A program made the translations under genes and the position numbers. From NCBI GenBank assembly GCA_963678305.2, contig CAXXVV010000012.1, forward strand, positions 372,001 through 436,000: 64,000 nt of DNA. The letters are read 5' to 3'. Each line of letters begins with the position of its first letter. Within the stretch, counting starts at the first letter, position 1. The notes beneath the pieces were generated by a model, which saw only the letters and a list, made by a program, of their open reading frames with translations, was not told where the DNA came from and ran no database searches. Below, piece after piece: positions 16,140 to 26,187 of the stretch. Origin of the DNA: G963676655 sp963678305. GTDB lineage: Bacteria; Verrucomicrobiota; Lentisphaeria; Victivallales; Victivallaceae.

Positions 16140-18029
16140 TTATTTTCTACTTATGTTCTTTCTGGCGGCAAGACGTTTTTTTCGTTTGGCTTCGGCAAGC
16201 GCTTTTGCGCGGTATAAATAAACCATTTGCCGGGCAATATTTTCCAATCGAAAAACATCGCCCTGAGCTGATTCATTCTTTTCTCGAATTCTATTGAGGA
16301 TCACTGTGCGTTCCAGCTGGAGTTCTTTTATGGAATCCGTTGTATTAAGCGGCTTGTCTCTTACTGAGACAATTTCGATTATAGGGGTTATTAATGGACG
16401 TTTTTTTCTTTTGCTTTTGTCTACTCTGGATGCTGTTTTTGAGGTTGGATAAAAGCGATAGAAGGGCAATTCATCTTCAAGTCGGGATTTTTCTTCCGTT
16501 TTAAGGTAGCGTTGATATCTGCCCATAAACATGTTGACGGTATTTTGCGGTCCCACAAAGAAAACCGTTTTTCCCTGTTTCAGGTGTTCGGAGATAAGAG
16601 ATATAATCGTTTTATGGAAATCCTTTCTTGATATATCAATCAATTTTTTCTTCAATAGCTCGGCTCGTTGCTTTTGGAGTCCGGAAACACTGTTTTCCAA
16701 AGGCCGCGCAAGCTGTCTTTTCAAGTAATTTTGATCAGTAATGCTTAATGAATAAAGAATCCAGCGTTTTTCAAAATCCAAAGTATTGAGTGATGAATAA
16801 TCAGTAAAAATGACCGCACCATCCGGAATGTTTTTCAAGGCGAAATCAACTATTTTTTTATTGCTGTTCTGTTTAAGGTAGTAGGGCTCTGAATCCTCGA
16901 ACGAAGCGCAGATACCCCAGATACCGTGGATGATGGCAAGAAGCGCGATGATCATTAGTTGTTTGTGGTTAGACTGTTTTCTGGTTATGTGCCACAAGCC
17001 GCTTAGAGCGAGGATATAGATTGGAACAAAAACGGGAAGGATAAATCTCAGAAAGCTTGAACTTCTGCTGGTTGGAGCCCAATAATAGAACATGTACAGG
17101 ACTAAAAGCGGTAGGATCCAGGAAAGAAAAACTAATGCTTTTTTTCGGCGGTGGCTGAGTAACAGGACGAAACCGACAACCGCCAGACCCGTGACCAGCC
17201 CGGTTCCGTCAGATATCAGGGCTGGAATGTAGAGGCGCAGGTTGGTCCAGGCATAAGCCAGGGCAAATCCGCTTTGCTCGTTGGTCAAGGAGTAACCGGT
17301 GGTAAACGGATTGCCAAATGACGACCAATGGAACCAGGCCAGGAACAAGTAGGGGACTGCTACTCCGCAACCGAACGCAAAAAGTATCCAAAGGCGTTTT
17401 TTTCTCAGATACAAGAGTCCGTAAATGGTTGGAGGGATCAATAGAATGATGTTTGTGTACCGGATTCCCTCAGCATAACCAAGCAGCAGGCCGGCTAGAG
17501 TGGCATAAATAATTCCTGTTTTCAAATTTCGCCTTGAGACTGCAGCAAAAAAGCAGACGAGTCCCCAGATCAGAAATCCCATACTTGGCGCATGAGAAAC
17601 TTTGCTTAACGCAAAATGATTGAATACCGGAGTGGTGGCCAACAGAAATGCGCCGACTGCGGCAAATTTTTCCGGCATGAAAAAACGACACAGAAAAAAC
17701 ATGCCGCAAACAGCAATTACAGCCATAATCGGACATAAGTAAAATCCGGCCTGATTGCCAAATGCTTGCATGACTCCGGCGGCCAGGGCCGGGTACAGCG
17801 GAGGATATTTGGGATAAAACTCACTGCGGTCATTTACCACCCACATGCGGCCGATAAATTGAAAATCATCAATTGGCTTTTGATGAAATTGACCTTGAGA
17901 TGCGATCATTTTTGCGCAGGTGTGATAGCCGTTGGAGTCAGTTCCTCCAATTACCGGGACGAAATAATAGTTGAGAAAAACAGTGTATACAACTAAGAGC
18001 GTTGTCAGCCAGATGTACTTATATTTCAT
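16140..18029 (-). CDS. polytopic membrane glycosyltransferase, GT39/ArnT-like
   Basis: This 629-residue protein has about ten hydrophobic helices between residues 5 and 370. The first loop includes GGTDSNGYH and EFYPKYPPLYPALAAG, matching the acidic and YP-PLYP motifs of the PMT/ArnT (GT-C) superfamily, which transfers sugars from polyprenyl-phosphate carriers on the outer face of the membrane. After the membrane part comes a soluble region of about 260 residues ending in a very basic tail (AEAKRKKRLAARKN). Substrate and acceptor are unknown. It converges on the RAYT gene and stands alone in its direction. Confidence 0.75.
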   Translation of the reverse strand: MKYKYIWLTTLLVVYTVFLNYYFVPVIGGTDSNGYHTCAKMIASQGQFHQKPIDDFQFIGRMWVVNDRSEFYPKYPPLYPALAAGVMQAFGNQAGFYLCPIMAVIAVCGMFFLCRFFMPEKFAAVGAFLLATTPVFNHFALSKVSHAPSMGFLIWGLVCFFAAVSRRNLKTGIIYATLAGLLLGYAEGIRYTNIILLIPPTIYGLLYLRKKRLWILFAFGCGVAVPYLFLAWFHWSSFGNPFTTGYSLTNEQSGFALAYAWTNLRLYIPALISDGTGLVTGLAVVGFVLLLSHRRKKALVFLSWILPLLVLYMFYYWAPTSRSSSFLRFILPVFVPIYILALSGLWHITRKQSNHKQLMIIALLAIIHGIWGICASFEDSEPYYLKQNSNKKIVDFALKNIPDGAVIFTDYSSLNTLDFEKRWILYSLSITDQNYLKRQLARPLENSVSGLQKQRAELLKKKLIDISRKDFHKTIISLISEHLKQGKTVFFVGPQNTVNMFMGRYQRYLKTEEKSRLEDELPFYRFYPTSKTASRVDKSKRKKRPLITPIIEIVSVRDKPLNTTDSIKELQLERTVILNRIREKNESAQGDVFRLENIARQMVYLYRAKALAEAKRKKRLAARKNISRK

Positions 18030-18335
18030 TGATTATCCTGTCAGTTTGCTGTAACTTTACATTGGATACAACGTATTGTCAAAGAAAATATTGTGACATT
18101 GCGACAAAAAAATTTCAGAGGTCAAAGTAATAATATTAGCGGTATTTCGAGATTGATCGAGGGCTTTTTTACGGGGTCATTATCTGCGACTGCTTTATTT
18201 CTGCTTGAATAAGCAAGCGGAATAGAACTTTTCGAGTCTTTTTTCTCCGCCTGCAGATTAGATGTTTGATTTTGCTTGAAAACGGGTTATTTTACCAGTG
18301 TTGGTGTATTGCTTTTAATAATGAATTGATAATTT
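18030..18335. other. intergenic region between divergent glycosyltransferase and kinase genes
   Basis: 306 bp with no credible open frame. It contains a short hairpin around 18206-18222 (TGCTT/AAGCA). No strong ribosome site lies before the kinase ATG at 18336. Promoters for both genes should lie here. Confidence 0.4.
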
Positions 18336-21300
18336 ATGCGTTATTACTGCTTAGCATGTGAAAAATTAATTGAGGTTGATTCTGACGACCCCAAAGCGTT
18401 GACGCAATGTCCAGTTTGCAAAGGTGAACTGGAAGACGGCGGTTTGGCTCCAGGGACTGAGATCAACGGCTATGAAATAATAGAAGAACTCGGGCGCGGT
18501 AGTTATGGGATTGTTTACTGTGCGAAACAACTGAATCTTGAACGGGATGTTGCGTTGAAGATTTTGTCCCGCAACCATGAGGAAGAGGATTTTGTAATCA
18601 ACTTTTTCCGGGAAGCCAGAGCTGCCGCAGGTCTTAGTCATCCCAACGTTGTTCAGGCTTATGATGCCGGAATTACGGACGACGGTACTTGTTATTTTGC
18701 AATGGAGCTGGTTGACGGAGAGACTGTCGACGATAAACTCGAAAATGAGGGTGCGCTTCGCGCCGATGAAGCATATAATATAGCCTTAAAGATTGCCGGA
18801 GCGATGGAATACGCCTGGGATCGTCGAAAATTGACTCATGGCGATATAAAACCAGAAAATATTATCATCAGCCGCCGCGGAGAGCCGAAACTTGCAGACC
18901 TGGGGCTGGCTAAATCCGCTTTCGACGATGATGTCGGTCATATTGCCGCTACACCTTTGTACGCCCCTCCTGAAGTAATTAAAAGAAATGTGGACAGCGT
19001 AAACGTCCAGACAGACATCTATTCTTTTGGCGGAACGGTATATCACATGTTTGCCGGAGTTCCTCCGTTTAATGAGGAAGACTCTGAAAAAGTGATGAAA
19101 ATGCATCTCTATGATAAGCACGAGCCGCTTTACAAAAGAGTTCCGGTCATTACCCGGTCATTATCGGATTTTGTTGACCGGATGCTGGCAAAAGATCCGG
19201 CCGATCGACCAGAATCATGGAGTGAGATAGTTGAATTTCTGGAAGATTCAGCGGAAGACAGTTTTCGAGTGGTTGAAACGGAAACAACGGTTACGTCGCA
19301 CAAATCGAGCCGTTTTGAACGTTTGGTTCCGATTGGTCTGATCACCATTTTAGTAGGAGTGACCGGATGGTTTATATGGGATTATTTTGCAGGCGGAAAA
19401 GTTTCTGAATCCGGCAGTCAGAAGGCTCCGGCGGCTGGGATGACGGCAGATGCTCCGCAAAAAATTCCTAACGAAACCAGGTGGTTGCGGCTCAAGCTGA
19501 ATCTTGAAAAAATGAGTCCGGGAGAAGCGTGTAAGAAAATCGATTCTTTTCTGCAGCGATATCAACTGCTAGCGCCTGCGGTACAGGAGGATATTTCCAA
19601 AACAAGAGAAGTGTATGCTAAAGCTGAGTCCGAAAGGCTTGAAAAGCTTGCCTTGGAGCAAAAAGTCAATTCTGAGTATGAACAGTTGCTTGAAGATATA
19701 GAGTTTGCCGCCAAAAAAGAAACTCCGAATAAAGAAAAGAGCGCAACAGTCAAGCGCGTCAATGACTTTTTATCCAAACTTGAGCAAAATGAAGAGATGG
19801 CGGCTGTCCTGGGGCGTGGTAAATGGATGAACTTGTCAGCGAAAGTCAAGGTGATTCAGCAGAAAGTCAAAGAGCGTGTTCGTAAAAGAATTCAGTTTGT
19901 CCAACAAAAGCAGACAAAAGTTTGGGATGATTACAAAAAAGAACAAAACAGACGCGCTCTTGAGATCAGAAAAATGTTCAAGAATATCAGTGAAAAGAAC
20001 CGTTGGTATCAGGCTTTGAACAGTTTCATTACTTTACCGGCGGATAAACGTACTCGTCAGGAATTCATGAAAAGTCTGGGCAAGATCTCAGAGGCAAAAT
20101 TGACGTCTAAGCAAAAAGAATTTTATAATTTTGCCACAACGCTTTATCCGGAAAAAATTGATTTACTGCAAATTTTAGTTAAATACCGGAATACATTTAT
20201 TGGTAAAGCATTACCCTGGCCGGACCGGGAGCATGGCGGCGGGGATTTTAAGGTAAAAAAGGTTGATAAAGATTATATTTTCATGTATGGAAAAATCGCT
20301 GAAGGAGCATTTTCCGGGTTCAAGCTTTACTGGAATAAGTTGTCTGTCGCACAACAATATTTGATGTTGGGTAAATGGCTGCTCCCGAATGAATCAAAAT
20401 TGACGCGCGAAGATAAAATTACGATTGCATTTTGGATTCTGGAGAAAAATAATCAACGGACTTTTTATAATTTTGTCGGTCGTTATCTTAAGCCGGAAGA
20501 CGCTTTGATGTGTCGGGAACTTATGCATGAACTGCTTTCCTCCCGCCGCGAAAGCGCCGCCGCCGATGCTTTTATGAAGATCAATGCAAGCTGGGATAAA
20601 CACCAATATAACGCTGCGGCAATGGAAATATTTGATTTTAGCAAGCATTACGGTATGACAAACTGCCAGAAGAATGCAAGCAAATTAATTGATAAACTTG
20701 AAAAACACTTGCGGCTTTGGTCTCCGGTTCCACGTGCCATTAGCGGGGCAAATGACTCAGGGCGTGCTCTGGACCGCTCTGATCTTGAAAAAATGTTGTC
20801 TGAAACAACCTACACCGCTAATCATTCTCTAAAACTTCCGGTTATCAAGGAAGTTACAAGAGTGCGAATTCAGGATAACCTTACATCTGCTTTTACTCAG
20901 GTTGCCGCTAAATCGGGACGTCGTAGAGGCGGGGTTATGCGCGGTGCGTCAATGGCTCCGCTGAATGCTGCCATTATGGCGGTAAATATGCGGCGGCGTT
21001 ATCTTCCTGCCGGGATGAAGGAATGTTATAATGTCGCTCTACGATTTTACGCCGGAGACATGCTTGCCGCAGCTCAAGATAAAGGTTGGCTTGATAAATT
21101 TATGGCTAAATACCGGACTTTGCCTAATTTATCTCCGAAGGTTCTTCTTGGTGCAGGTATGGCCGCCGATCTGTATCTGACTACGCGCGAGTCGCGGCAG
21201 ATGGATTCAGTTTTTGAAAACGTAATTCGTTCTAATGCCGGCGGCAAAGATATTCGAAAAGCTTATATGGAATATTCGTCACGTTTAAGTGCCGGTGAAT

Positions 21301-22250
21301 TTGCCTTGTTGACCAGGCAGTATTCCAGGATGCACAGGATTTTGAATGTCACTGAGCAAGACGCGTTTAACCTGCCTAAAGAACTCAACCGAATCCGGTT
21401 CTGCCAGTTGATCGGCGCGGTCTCTGTTCTGAAATCTACCCCTGACAGTCTCAAGAAAATAGATATTTCATTCCAAAACTTGTATCAGAAACTGGACTCG
21501 GCGGAAAATGCAAATCCAAAGCAGAAGAAGGCCAGACGATCTCCTTTCGATTCTCTGTGGGTCAATTCCGTAATTGAATTGCTCGAAGGTGATGCTACCG
21601 CGTTCGAGAAACTGCCTGATCTCAGTCAATGTCTGGACCCCCAACTCTCCGCGGTTCTCCTGTCCAGCGCGGTGGCCTGTACTGAGCCGGCGTCAGGGAT
21701 GCTTCATAAAACAGTCAAGCTTTGTGAGGAAGTAATTGGTGATGAAGTTTCAGCTACGGAGCTTTGGTACCGGCTGATGCTGCTTGAATTTGTCGGGGCG
21801 CAGTCCCCGAATGAACTGTATTCACTGCTCGAACGTCTTGATAATGATAAGCGCGCGGTTGCTCAACCCTACGTTTCGCGAATGACATTTGTGGCGTCAA
21901 TTATCAGGTTGTTGACTGATGAGACTGATTTAAAAACCGAAGCCAGAGTCTTTAAGAGCTTTCATTATCATTTGACGGCGGCTTTACCCGGTGAGCAGGA
22001 TGCGGAACTTTTATTCAGCGGCAAGCTGACCGCAAAAGACCTTGACAAAAGAGCTTCCAGATACGGCGTTAAATCGGTTTATTGGCCGGCGATGCTTGGA
22101 ACCGCCATTGCGATCAGGGCAAATCGGAAAGACGCAGATTCATACATCAAGGTTTTGGAAAAATATTCCGCATCTTTGCTGCCTGAGGAACGCCTTTTGA
22201 TGCAGCGAATGCCGTTGATTCTCAAAGCTGTATGGAATATAAAAAAGTGA
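18336..22250 (+). CDS. Ser/Thr protein kinase with N-terminal zinc ribbon, one membrane helix and a long C-terminal domain
   Basis: This 1304-residue Hanks-type kinase has a zinc-ribbon-like start (C5xxC8, C25xxC28). The kinase domain spans about 46-303: P-loop LGRGSYGIVY, Lys75 in VALKIL, catalytic loop HGDIKPEN (Asp170) and DLG (188-190). The usual HRD arginine is Gly, so it is a non-RD kinase. A transmembrane helix lies at about 330-350. A charged, probably coiled-coil stretch follows to about 530, then a helical region to the end that would lie outside the cytoplasmic membrane. Similar large kinases are common in Planctomycetes and relatives. Its stop overlaps the start of the next gene (TGATG), so the two proteins are probably made together. 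Confidence 0.85.
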   Translation: MRYYCLACEKLIEVDSDDPKALTQCPVCKGELEDGGLAPGTEINGYEIIEELGRGSYGIVYCAKQLNLERDVALKILSRNHEEEDFVINFFREARAAAGLSHPNVVQAYDAGITDDGTCYFAMELVDGETVDDKLENEGALRADEAYNIALKIAGAMEYAWDRRKLTHGDIKPENIIISRRGEPKLADLGLAKSAFDDDVGHIAATPLYAPPEVIKRNVDSVNVQTDIYSFGGTVYHMFAGVPPFNEEDSEKVMKMHLYDKHEPLYKRVPVITRSLSDFVDRMLAKDPADRPESWSEIVEFLEDSAEDSFRVVETETTVTSHKSSRFERLVPIGLITILVGVTGWFIWDYFAGGKVSESGSQKAPAAGMTADAPQKIPNETRWLRLKLNLEKMSPGEACKKIDSFLQRYQLLAPAVQEDISKTREVYAKAESERLEKLALEQKVNSEYEQLLEDIEFAAKKETPNKEKSATVKRVNDFLSKLEQNEEMAAVLGRGKWMNLSAKVKVIQQKVKERVRKRIQFVQQKQTKVWDDYKKEQNRRALEIRKMFKNISEKNRWYQALNSFITLPADKRTRQEFMKSLGKISEAKLTSKQKEFYNFATTLYPEKIDLLQILVKYRNTFIGKALPWPDREHGGGDFKVKKVDKDYIFMYGKIAEGAFSGFKLYWNKLSVAQQYLMLGKWLLPNESKLTREDKITIAFWILEKNNQRTFYNFVGRYLKPEDALMCRELMHELLSSRRESAAADAFMKINASWDKHQYNAAAMEIFDFSKHYGMTNCQKNASKLIDKLEKHLRLWSPVPRAISGANDSGRALDRSDLEKMLSETTYTANHSLKLPVIKEVTRVRIQDNLTSAFTQVAAKSGRRRGGVMRGASMAPLNAAIMAVNMRRRYLPAGMKECYNVALRFYAGDMLAAAQDKGWLDKFMAKYRTLPNLSPKVLLGAGMAADLYLTTRESRQMDSVFENVIRSNAGGKDIRKAYMEYSSRLSAGEFALLTRQYSRMHRILNVTEQDAFNLPKELNRIRFCQLIGAVSVLKSTPDSLKKIDISFQNLYQKLDSAENANPKQKKARRSPFDSLWVNSVIELLEGDATAFEKLPDLSQCLDPQLSAVLLSSAVACTEPASGMLHKTVKLCEEVIGDEVSATELWYRLMLLEFVGAQSPNELYSLLERLDNDKRAVAQPYVSRMTFVASIIRLLTDETDLKTEARVFKSFHYHLTAALPGEQDAELLFSGKLTAKDLDKRASRYGVKSVYWPAMLGTAIAIRANRKDADSYIKVLEKYSASLLPEERLLMQRMPLILKAVWNIKK

Positions 22251-23689
22251 TGACACTTTATTCCAGCCGGGTTTTGCAAAAGCTGTCGCGACAGGTGTTT
22301 ATTCCCGCAGTTTTTTTAATGGCGATCTTTATTTTACCGTTTTGTCTTAACGCAAAGGAACCTGAATTACTGGCTACCATGAAGCTTGCTCCCCTGGCTG
22401 CAATTGCGAATAAGACATCAATATTTTCCTCGAAAATATCGAAAAATCTGACCGCGCTTCCGCATATCGCGCTGATCGGGCTATCATTTTCAAAAGATTA
22501 TCACTTCATTGATTTGAACAAGGAGATCAATGTTTATATTTATTCAGTCGACGGCCGTTCCGGACGGCGAATTGCCTGGTTGACTTATTTAAATAAAATT
22601 TCCGGTCTGGAAGAGGATATTCCGCAACGTATTAAATGGCTGCACGGAAAAAAAGCCTGGTTGCGCCCTTTCAAAAACGGGATTCTGGCCTCGGAAAACC
22701 GGAGTTTTTTGAACAGCATCAAGGTACTACCCCCGTGTAACCCTCATAATAAATCGCTGGTTTCACTTAAATTTAATTCGGCAGAATATCTGAAGCATAA
22801 TCGCCAGGATTTTGCCGCATTGTGTGAATCATATCTGGATGCGGAAGTCCAGCGGCGCATGACCAGGGATCTCGGTCCGGTTCTGACCGGTTTGATCATG
22901 CGGAGCGTCGATGATCTGGAGCAGGTGATGGCTCAATCAAGCGAAACCCTTGTAACACTTGATATTGAAGCCGGTTTTATCCGGTTGGCGGTAACCGCAA
23001 AACCGGTTTCAGGCTCTGAATTTGCGTCTTTTGTCTCCGCGCAGCAAAAGATCACTGGTACCCCGCCGCCGCTGGTTACCGGCCATACTCTGGCCTTCCG
23101 TGGAAATGTTCACGTGACTCCTCGTTTGCGTAAAAGTATGTCAGGCCTATCCGAGGCGGCAACTATTCTTACTCCTTTCACCGCCGGGACAACGGCTCCG
23201 GCCGGGTTATCGGCTCTGCTCAGTAAGTCTGTAACCGGCAAATTTGCCTGGTATGCTGACAAAAAGGCGGTAGTTCCCGATGTCGGTGTTAAATTTTATG
23301 ATTCCAGACAGATGCCTCTTCCGTCCACGGTCAAGCTGCAAAAGACCACGGTAAAAGATTTGTACCAGTTGCTTGATTATGCTGGTAAAAAGCGACATTG
23401 CTCTGTTTATTTCAGACCGGAAAACAATCGGGCTGAATTTGCGGCCGGGAATTTTTTGTCCCCGGTGCAAGCCGCAAGATTTTTGAAAACAACTTCGCGA
23501 CCGGATAAATTCCCGTCACCGGTTTACGGGGAACTCCGGGCTCCGAATGGAGTTACTGCCGTAGCCTCAAGTTGTAACTTCAACCGGAAAAACTTGAATA
23601 TAGAATTCAGACTTTTTCCGGCCTTTGTCAAATATTTTGTTCCCGCTAAAGATATGTCGGGTAAAATGCAAATCAAGCTGAGTAATTAA
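22250..23689 (+). CDS. secreted or anchored protein translated with the kinase, unknown function
   Basis: This 479-residue protein has a long basic leader and hydrophobic segment (about residues 17-35, ending LPFCLNA), so it is exported or membrane-anchored. I chose ATG 22250 because it overlaps the kinase stop as TGATG, a usual coupling arrangement; ATG 22232 in the same frame is possible and would add six residues. The rest is a mixed alpha/beta sequence without a motif I recognise (for example VDGRSGRRIAWLTYL, LVTLDIEAGFIRLAVTA). Coupling suggests it works with the extracytoplasmic part of the kinase, as ligand, partner or substrate; this is inference. Confidence 0.7.
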   Translation: MTLYSSRVLQKLSRQVFIPAVFLMAIFILPFCLNAKEPELLATMKLAPLAAIANKTSIFSSKISKNLTALPHIALIGLSFSKDYHFIDLNKEINVYIYSVDGRSGRRIAWLTYLNKISGLEEDIPQRIKWLHGKKAWLRPFKNGILASENRSFLNSIKVLPPCNPHNKSLVSLKFNSAEYLKHNRQDFAALCESYLDAEVQRRMTRDLGPVLTGLIMRSVDDLEQVMAQSSETLVTLDIEAGFIRLAVTAKPVSGSEFASFVSAQQKITGTPPPLVTGHTLAFRGNVHVTPRLRKSMSGLSEAATILTPFTAGTTAPAGLSALLSKSVTGKFAWYADKKAVVPDVGVKFYDSRQMPLPSTVKLQKTTVKDLYQLLDYAGKKRHCSVYFRPENNRAEFAAGNFLSPVQAARFLKTTSRPDKFPSPVYGELRAPNGVTAVASSCNFNRKNLNIEFRLFPAFVKYFVPAKDMSGKMQIKLSN

Positions 23690-23690
23690 T

Positions 23691-25016
23691 TTAATTGCAT
23701 GGCGGGATCGGTTTGGCCAGCCCCAGCTGCCCTTTATCCCATTTACGGAAAAATTTGATAAAGTCTCTGGCCATGCTGTGTCCCATCAGGGGTTCGTTAA
23801 AGATTTTCTTCGGGCCTTTTATTTGATTATAGGCGGCATAAACTGAGCTGGGAGAACAGGTCCGGTCGATAAATCCTACACTGACGATTGTCGGGACGGT
23901 TATTCTCCGGGCAAAATTGACCGCATCGAAATATCCGCTCATTTTCAGGCATTCCTCTTGCTTTTTGTAGCTGATGAGCAGTTTGGGCCAGCCCGGCATC
24001 CGGTTTTTGAGGTAGCCGCCATGGTCACACAGGGCGGGGACGTTGGAGATAGCAGCGGTCAAGTGCTTGTTAAGGCCGGTCAGGATCAGGGCGTGAGCAC
24101 CGCCCTGGCTGCTGCCGTAGATGACAAAATGTTTTTTGTCGAATTCCGGCCGGGACGCCACATAATCAATTGCCCGGCTGATGCCCAGAATTGATTTCTT
24201 GAAGAAAAACTGATCGCGGTCTGGAGCGCCTTGCAGACAATAAACTTTTTTCTTGTTTAACGCTTTATACTTTGCCTGCAATTCCTGCCTGGAAACATAA
24301 GGATCGTAGCTGTGAACATTCATCAAAAGGGCAATGACTCCGGTTTTTCCCCAGGTACTTACCCAGTTCGGGGTGTTGTAGCCGGGGCCGGCTCCGGGAA
24401 CCGAGACGATAGCCGGGGAAATGCCCTTTCCTTTAGGAATGGATAAAAAACCATAAATACGGGTATTGTTGATATTGGCGAAACTTATTTTATATGTCGT
24501 CTGCTTGTCATCAGAGTATTTTTTCAATTCATCAAGTTTGACATCCAGCGGCAGTTTGGCCAACTGCTCCTGAGCGTTTTTCCAGAATTCATCAAAATCC
24601 GGTGGTTCCGGAGTTCCGGGAGTGATTTTCAGCGGTTCATAACCAGCGGCTCCAAGGCCGAAATAGGATTTTTTAGCGAGTTTGAAATTACAGCGCATAC
24701 GCAGAAACCCCGGCTCTTCGAGTGTTCCTGAGATGGTGAATGGGTTGAAGTCCGCCAGGTCATATAACTTTTTATCGAGTTCTTTCAACCCGTCTAAAGT
24801 CAGAATAACTTCCGCCTGGCCCTGTTTGATAAGTTGCCCTTTTTCATCTTTGATGGCAACCGAAAACTTTGCTTGTTCGCCGCATTTGTAAAGTGCGTCA
24901 GGACGGTCGGTTGACACTGTGATAACAACCGGTTTTACCTTTTTTGCAGCGGCATTTAAAGTTGATACCAGGCATCCTGCGATTGCGCAGATTACAATCA
25001 ATCTTGTCAGTAGCAT
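23691..25016 (-). CDS. secreted acetyl xylan esterase (AXE1)-like alpha/beta hydrolase
   Basis: This 441-residue protein has a signal peptide (MLLTRLIVICAIAGCLVSTLNA), an immunoglobulin-like segment (about 30-125), then an alpha/beta-hydrolase of the AXE1/cephalosporin-C deacetylase family. The triad is visible as Ser in YGSSQGG, Asp in GFIDRTCSPSS and His in MGHSMA. PGTPEPPDFDEFWKNA is typical of the family's N-terminal lid region. It would remove acetyl groups from polysaccharides outside the cytoplasm, easing access for lyases and hydrolases. It converges on the kinase-partner gene with one base between stops and lies 57 bp downstream of a second alpha/beta hydrolase. Confidence 0.85.
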   Translation of the reverse strand: MLLTRLIVICAIAGCLVSTLNAAAKKVKPVVITVSTDRPDALYKCGEQAKFSVAIKDEKGQLIKQGQAEVILTLDGLKELDKKLYDLADFNPFTISGTLEEPGFLRMRCNFKLAKKSYFGLGAAGYEPLKITPGTPEPPDFDEFWKNAQEQLAKLPLDVKLDELKKYSDDKQTTYKISFANINNTRIYGFLSIPKGKGISPAIVSVPGAGPGYNTPNWVSTWGKTGVIALLMNVHSYDPYVSRQELQAKYKALNKKKVYCLQGAPDRDQFFFKKSILGISRAIDYVASRPEFDKKHFVIYGSSQGGAHALILTGLNKHLTAAISNVPALCDHGGYLKNRMPGWPKLLISYKKQEECLKMSGYFDAVNFARRITVPTIVSVGFIDRTCSPSSVYAAYNQIKGPKKIFNEPLMGHSMARDFIKFFRKWDKGQLGLAKPIPPCN

Positions 25017-25073
25017 TTTTTTCTCCGTTTATTTTTGGTTTGTATTTGGGGATATAATTTCAGTTTGGGCTTA

Positions 25074-26132
25074 TTAAAGAAAGCGGTTGAACCATTGGAT
25101 TGCTGCATCGTGATCAACCGCGTGCCCGCCGTCAAATTTGTGAATGCAGAATTGCTCAGAAACTCCGGCAGCGCGATAAGCGTTTTTTGTGACTTCCAGT
25201 TCCGGAGTAGAGTATTCTTCGATGATCAAGGGATCTTTCAAACCCCATTGCAGCATTAGCGGGCGTGGCGCGATCGCGGCGAAAACATCCGCGGTATCGG
25301 CATCAGGCATCAATCCCGGCAGGATTTGCGCGCCGCAGGCCCCGCTTCGCAGTGTCAGGCGGTCCAGGAAGGTGTTGCATGAGCCGCTGACGACGGCGGT
25401 TTTGATCCGCTGGTCAAGCGCGGTGGTGAACATGGTCATCCGGCCGCCCTGGCTTAGTCCGACCATGCCGATGCGGTCAGGATCAACATTCTTATATTTG
25501 CTTAAAACGGTTATCGCCTGCCTGATCTCAGCTATTTTCAAGGCCATCAGGTTTATATTGAAAAGCTGGAGGAATATCTCGACCATATCGCATTTATCGC
25601 GCCCCCCCGGGCGCTTGATGATCTCGCGTTCTCCGAAGTTAAACAGGTCGATTGCAATTACGGTATAACCGGCTTTCATCATGCTCAGAGAAAAATCGTA
25701 ATCGTACTGATCGATCTCGGCAATCATTTCATCGGAAGACCTTTCGCCGAGAGTCGGGCGACGCCCGAACCAGCCGTGTCCGTGTTGACAAACCAGACCG
25801 GCGTTATTTCTGACGGCCGGATCAGGTTCCAGAATTGTTGCCGGTATTTTAAGGTTATACATTGGATTTTGCCATGACAGTTCAATTCGTCTGCCGCCGT
25901 GCCACTCATATTCCGAGTCGAAAGCGACTTTGCCTGGAATGATTTCTGCCGGTATAGGCTGATCAGCTAATTGTGCCAGCCATTGCAGGAAATTCCGCCG
26001 CCAGATTTCAAATTCTTCCAATGAATGGCCGGAGAAGCGGCGTTCACGGGGAAGGGCGCATAAAGCTTCGATAAATTCGTTTGCCCGGAGAGTTTCCGGC
26101 AGGGATGAGGAATAATCAGTTTTGAATGCCAT
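25074..26132 (-). CDS. alpha/beta hydrolase, esterase/dienelactone-hydrolase-like
   Basis: This 352-residue protein has no signal peptide. The nucleophile elbow is GLSQGGRM, the acid is likely Asp in LQWGLKDPLI, and the histidine lies in FDGGHAVDHDA. The N-terminal part (FEIWRRNFLQWLAQL) resembles the cap of acetyl-esterase-like hydrolases often found beside glycan genes. An AGGAGG ribosome site lies at the right distance before ATG 26132. It is probably co-transcribed with the secreted esterase downstream and may handle acylated sugars or oligosaccharides inside the cell. The exact substrate is unknown. Confidence 0.8.
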   Translation of the reverse strand: MAFKTDYSSSLPETLRANEFIEALCALPRERRFSGHSLEEFEIWRRNFLQWLAQLADQPIPAEIIPGKVAFDSEYEWHGGRRIELSWQNPMYNLKIPATILEPDPAVRNNAGLVCQHGHGWFGRRPTLGERSSDEMIAEIDQYDYDFSLSMMKAGYTVIAIDLFNFGEREIIKRPGGRDKCDMVEIFLQLFNINLMALKIAEIRQAITVLSKYKNVDPDRIGMVGLSQGGRMTMFTTALDQRIKTAVVSGSCNTFLDRLTLRSGACGAQILPGLMPDADTADVFAAIAPRPLMLQWGLKDPLIIEEYSTPELEVTKNAYRAAGVSEQFCIHKFDGGHAVDHDAAIQWFNRFL

Positions 26133-26159
26133 TTAGCCTCCTTGATTAAGGAAATTTAA

Positions 26160-26187
26160 CTCATGCAAAACAGTAATTTTGCATGAG
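26160..26187. repeat. perfect inverted repeat CTCATGCAAAA / TTTTGCATGAG
   Basis: Eleven base pairs with a 6-base loop lie 27 bp ahead of the alpha/beta hydrolase start. No T-run follows on either strand, so it is more likely an operator or the edge of the repeat-derived block at 26188-26322 than a terminator. Confidence 0.7.

Noticed and set aside
26160..26187. The CTCATGCAAAA/TTTTGCATGAG hairpin as a terminator
   Set aside because: No T-run follows on either strand and it lies between divergent genes, where no transcript is expected to end.
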